Source: Planctomycetia bacterium (lineage in GTDB: Bacteria; Planctomycetota; UBA11346). Taken from it: DNA of 5,457 nucleotides. The DNA lies in the NCBI GenBank assembly GCA_005801395.1, contig SYDV01000472.1, forward strand, positions 1 through 5,457. The letters run 5' to 3'. Below are positions 4,912 to 5,457 of this stretch, one piece after another. Positions within the stretch are counted from its first letter, which is position 1. Every line of letters starts with the position of its first letter. Under the pieces are notes generated by a model. The model was not told the origin of the DNA. It worked only from the letters and a program-made list of their open reading frames with translations, and did not search any database. The translations under genes and the position numbers were made by a program.

Positions 4912-5457
4912 ATGACGACAACCCTGTATCGCCGCCTCGCTTTGTTAACACAAGGTGGTTTGGACATTTACCGCAATAAAACCGCGATGGGCATGTTGCG
5001 CTTTCGCCCAGACGATGTGGTTTGTGTGATTGATGCCAAACATGTGGGACAAGATTTACAAACGCTGACGGGAGTTGGCGCCGGAATTCCTATTGTAGGT
5101 TCTATTGATGAGGCCGTGGCCCTAGGCATTGAATGGCTGGTCATTGGTGTCGCGACGCCGGGTGGGACTTTGCCCGCTGAGATTAAAGTGCAGGTCTATG
5201 ATGCGATTCGTCATCGAATTGGAATTATTTCTGGCCTTCATGAAAGTGTAAATGGAGATCCCAATTTAGTCAGTTTGGCTGCTCGCTATGCTGTTGAATT
5301 GGTGAATTTACGAAAACTGCCGAATGAAGACTGGCATATTGGAAAAGCACAAGCACGTCACACCGCCGCTTTTCGTGTTTTAGTGGTGGGTACCGATGCG
5401 AATATTGGGAAAACTACGTCGGCGTTAGAATTAGAACGTCATTTGCAAGGGCGAGGA
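4912..5457 (+). CDS. DUF1611-family P-loop protein (DgcN-like), 3' end beyond window
   Basis: The first 182 residues are present with no stop before the window end; I translated them directly. The N-terminal half (about 1-110) is a Rossmann-like domain with KTAMGMLRFRPDDVVCVID (23-41), a VGQD turn (45-48) and WLVIGVATPGG (75-85). The DUF1611 signature ISGLHE follows (106-111), with S-V-N-G-D-P-N-L to 119. A P-loop opens the second domain: VLVVGTDANIGKTT (156-169), Walker A with G160, G166, K167 and T168. Family proteins run to roughly 330-350 residues, so about half is missing. One characterised DUF1611 member, DgcN, acts as a D-glutamate N-acetyltransferase with the partner DgcA in D-glutamate catabolism. 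Whether this gene shares that role depends on the unseen downstream gene. An in-frame TAG at 4900-4902 fixes the start at 4912 or later. No Shine-Dalgarno is visible. Confidence 0.88.
   Translation, partial: MTTTLYRRLALLTQGGLDIYRNKTAMGMLRFRPDDVVCVIDAKHVGQDLQTLTGVGAGIPIVGSIDEAVALGIEWLVIGVATPGGTLPAEIKVQVYDAIRHRIGIISGLHESVNGDPNLVSLAARYAVELVNLRKLPNEDWHIGKAQARHTAAFRVLVVGTDANIGKTTSALELERHLQGRG

Overview
The window carries five protein-coding genes, the last cut off by the window end, and two intergenic inverted-repeat elements. The gene set suggests a respiring Gram-negative proteobacterium, most likely gammaproteobacterial. The evidence is a class 2 (quinone-linked) dihydroorotate dehydrogenase that closely resembles the E. 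coli enzyme, a family 9 glycosyltransferase of the LPS heptosyltransferase type, a lipoprotein diheme cytochrome c, and a DedA membrane protein with the E. coli YqjA-like set of charged residues. Base composition looks close to balanced and all genes look native. There is no transposase, phage gene, tRNA or rRNA.

Layout from left to right: (1) 1-201, a 140-bp inverted-repeat element and the leader of a DedA-family gene. (2) 202-885 (+), DedA-family membrane protein. (3) 924-2354 (-), lipoprotein diheme cytochrome c of the SO2930 type with an extra C-terminal chitobiase/hexosaminidase-like (CHB_HEX_C) beta domain. (4) 2355-2595, a divergent intergenic region filled mostly by a second copy of the inverted-repeat element, here built of tandem 7-bp units. 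(5) 2596-3699 (+), pyrD. (6) 3680-4738 (-), a GT9 glycosyltransferase that overlaps the pyrD 3' end tail to tail by 20 bp. (7) 4739-4911, a divergent intergenic region. (8) From 4912 (+), a DUF1611-family P-loop protein running off the window.

The strands strictly alternate (+ - + - +), so no two genes here can form an operon and no shared pathway is implied. Pyrimidine synthesis and the cytochrome both connect to the respiratory chain; the GT9 enzyme and the DedA protein both concern the cell envelope. These are loose themes rather than a system.

The most unusual content is non-coding. Two elements of about 140 bp with the same termini (ACTGGT...ACCAGT) and a shared 25-bp core sit 47 and 39 nt upstream of dedA and pyrD. 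They look like two members of a dispersed, non-autonomous palindromic repeat family. The coding genes are conventional, apart from the cytochrome-CHB_HEX_C fusion and the lack of clear Shine-Dalgarno sequences at any of the five starts.
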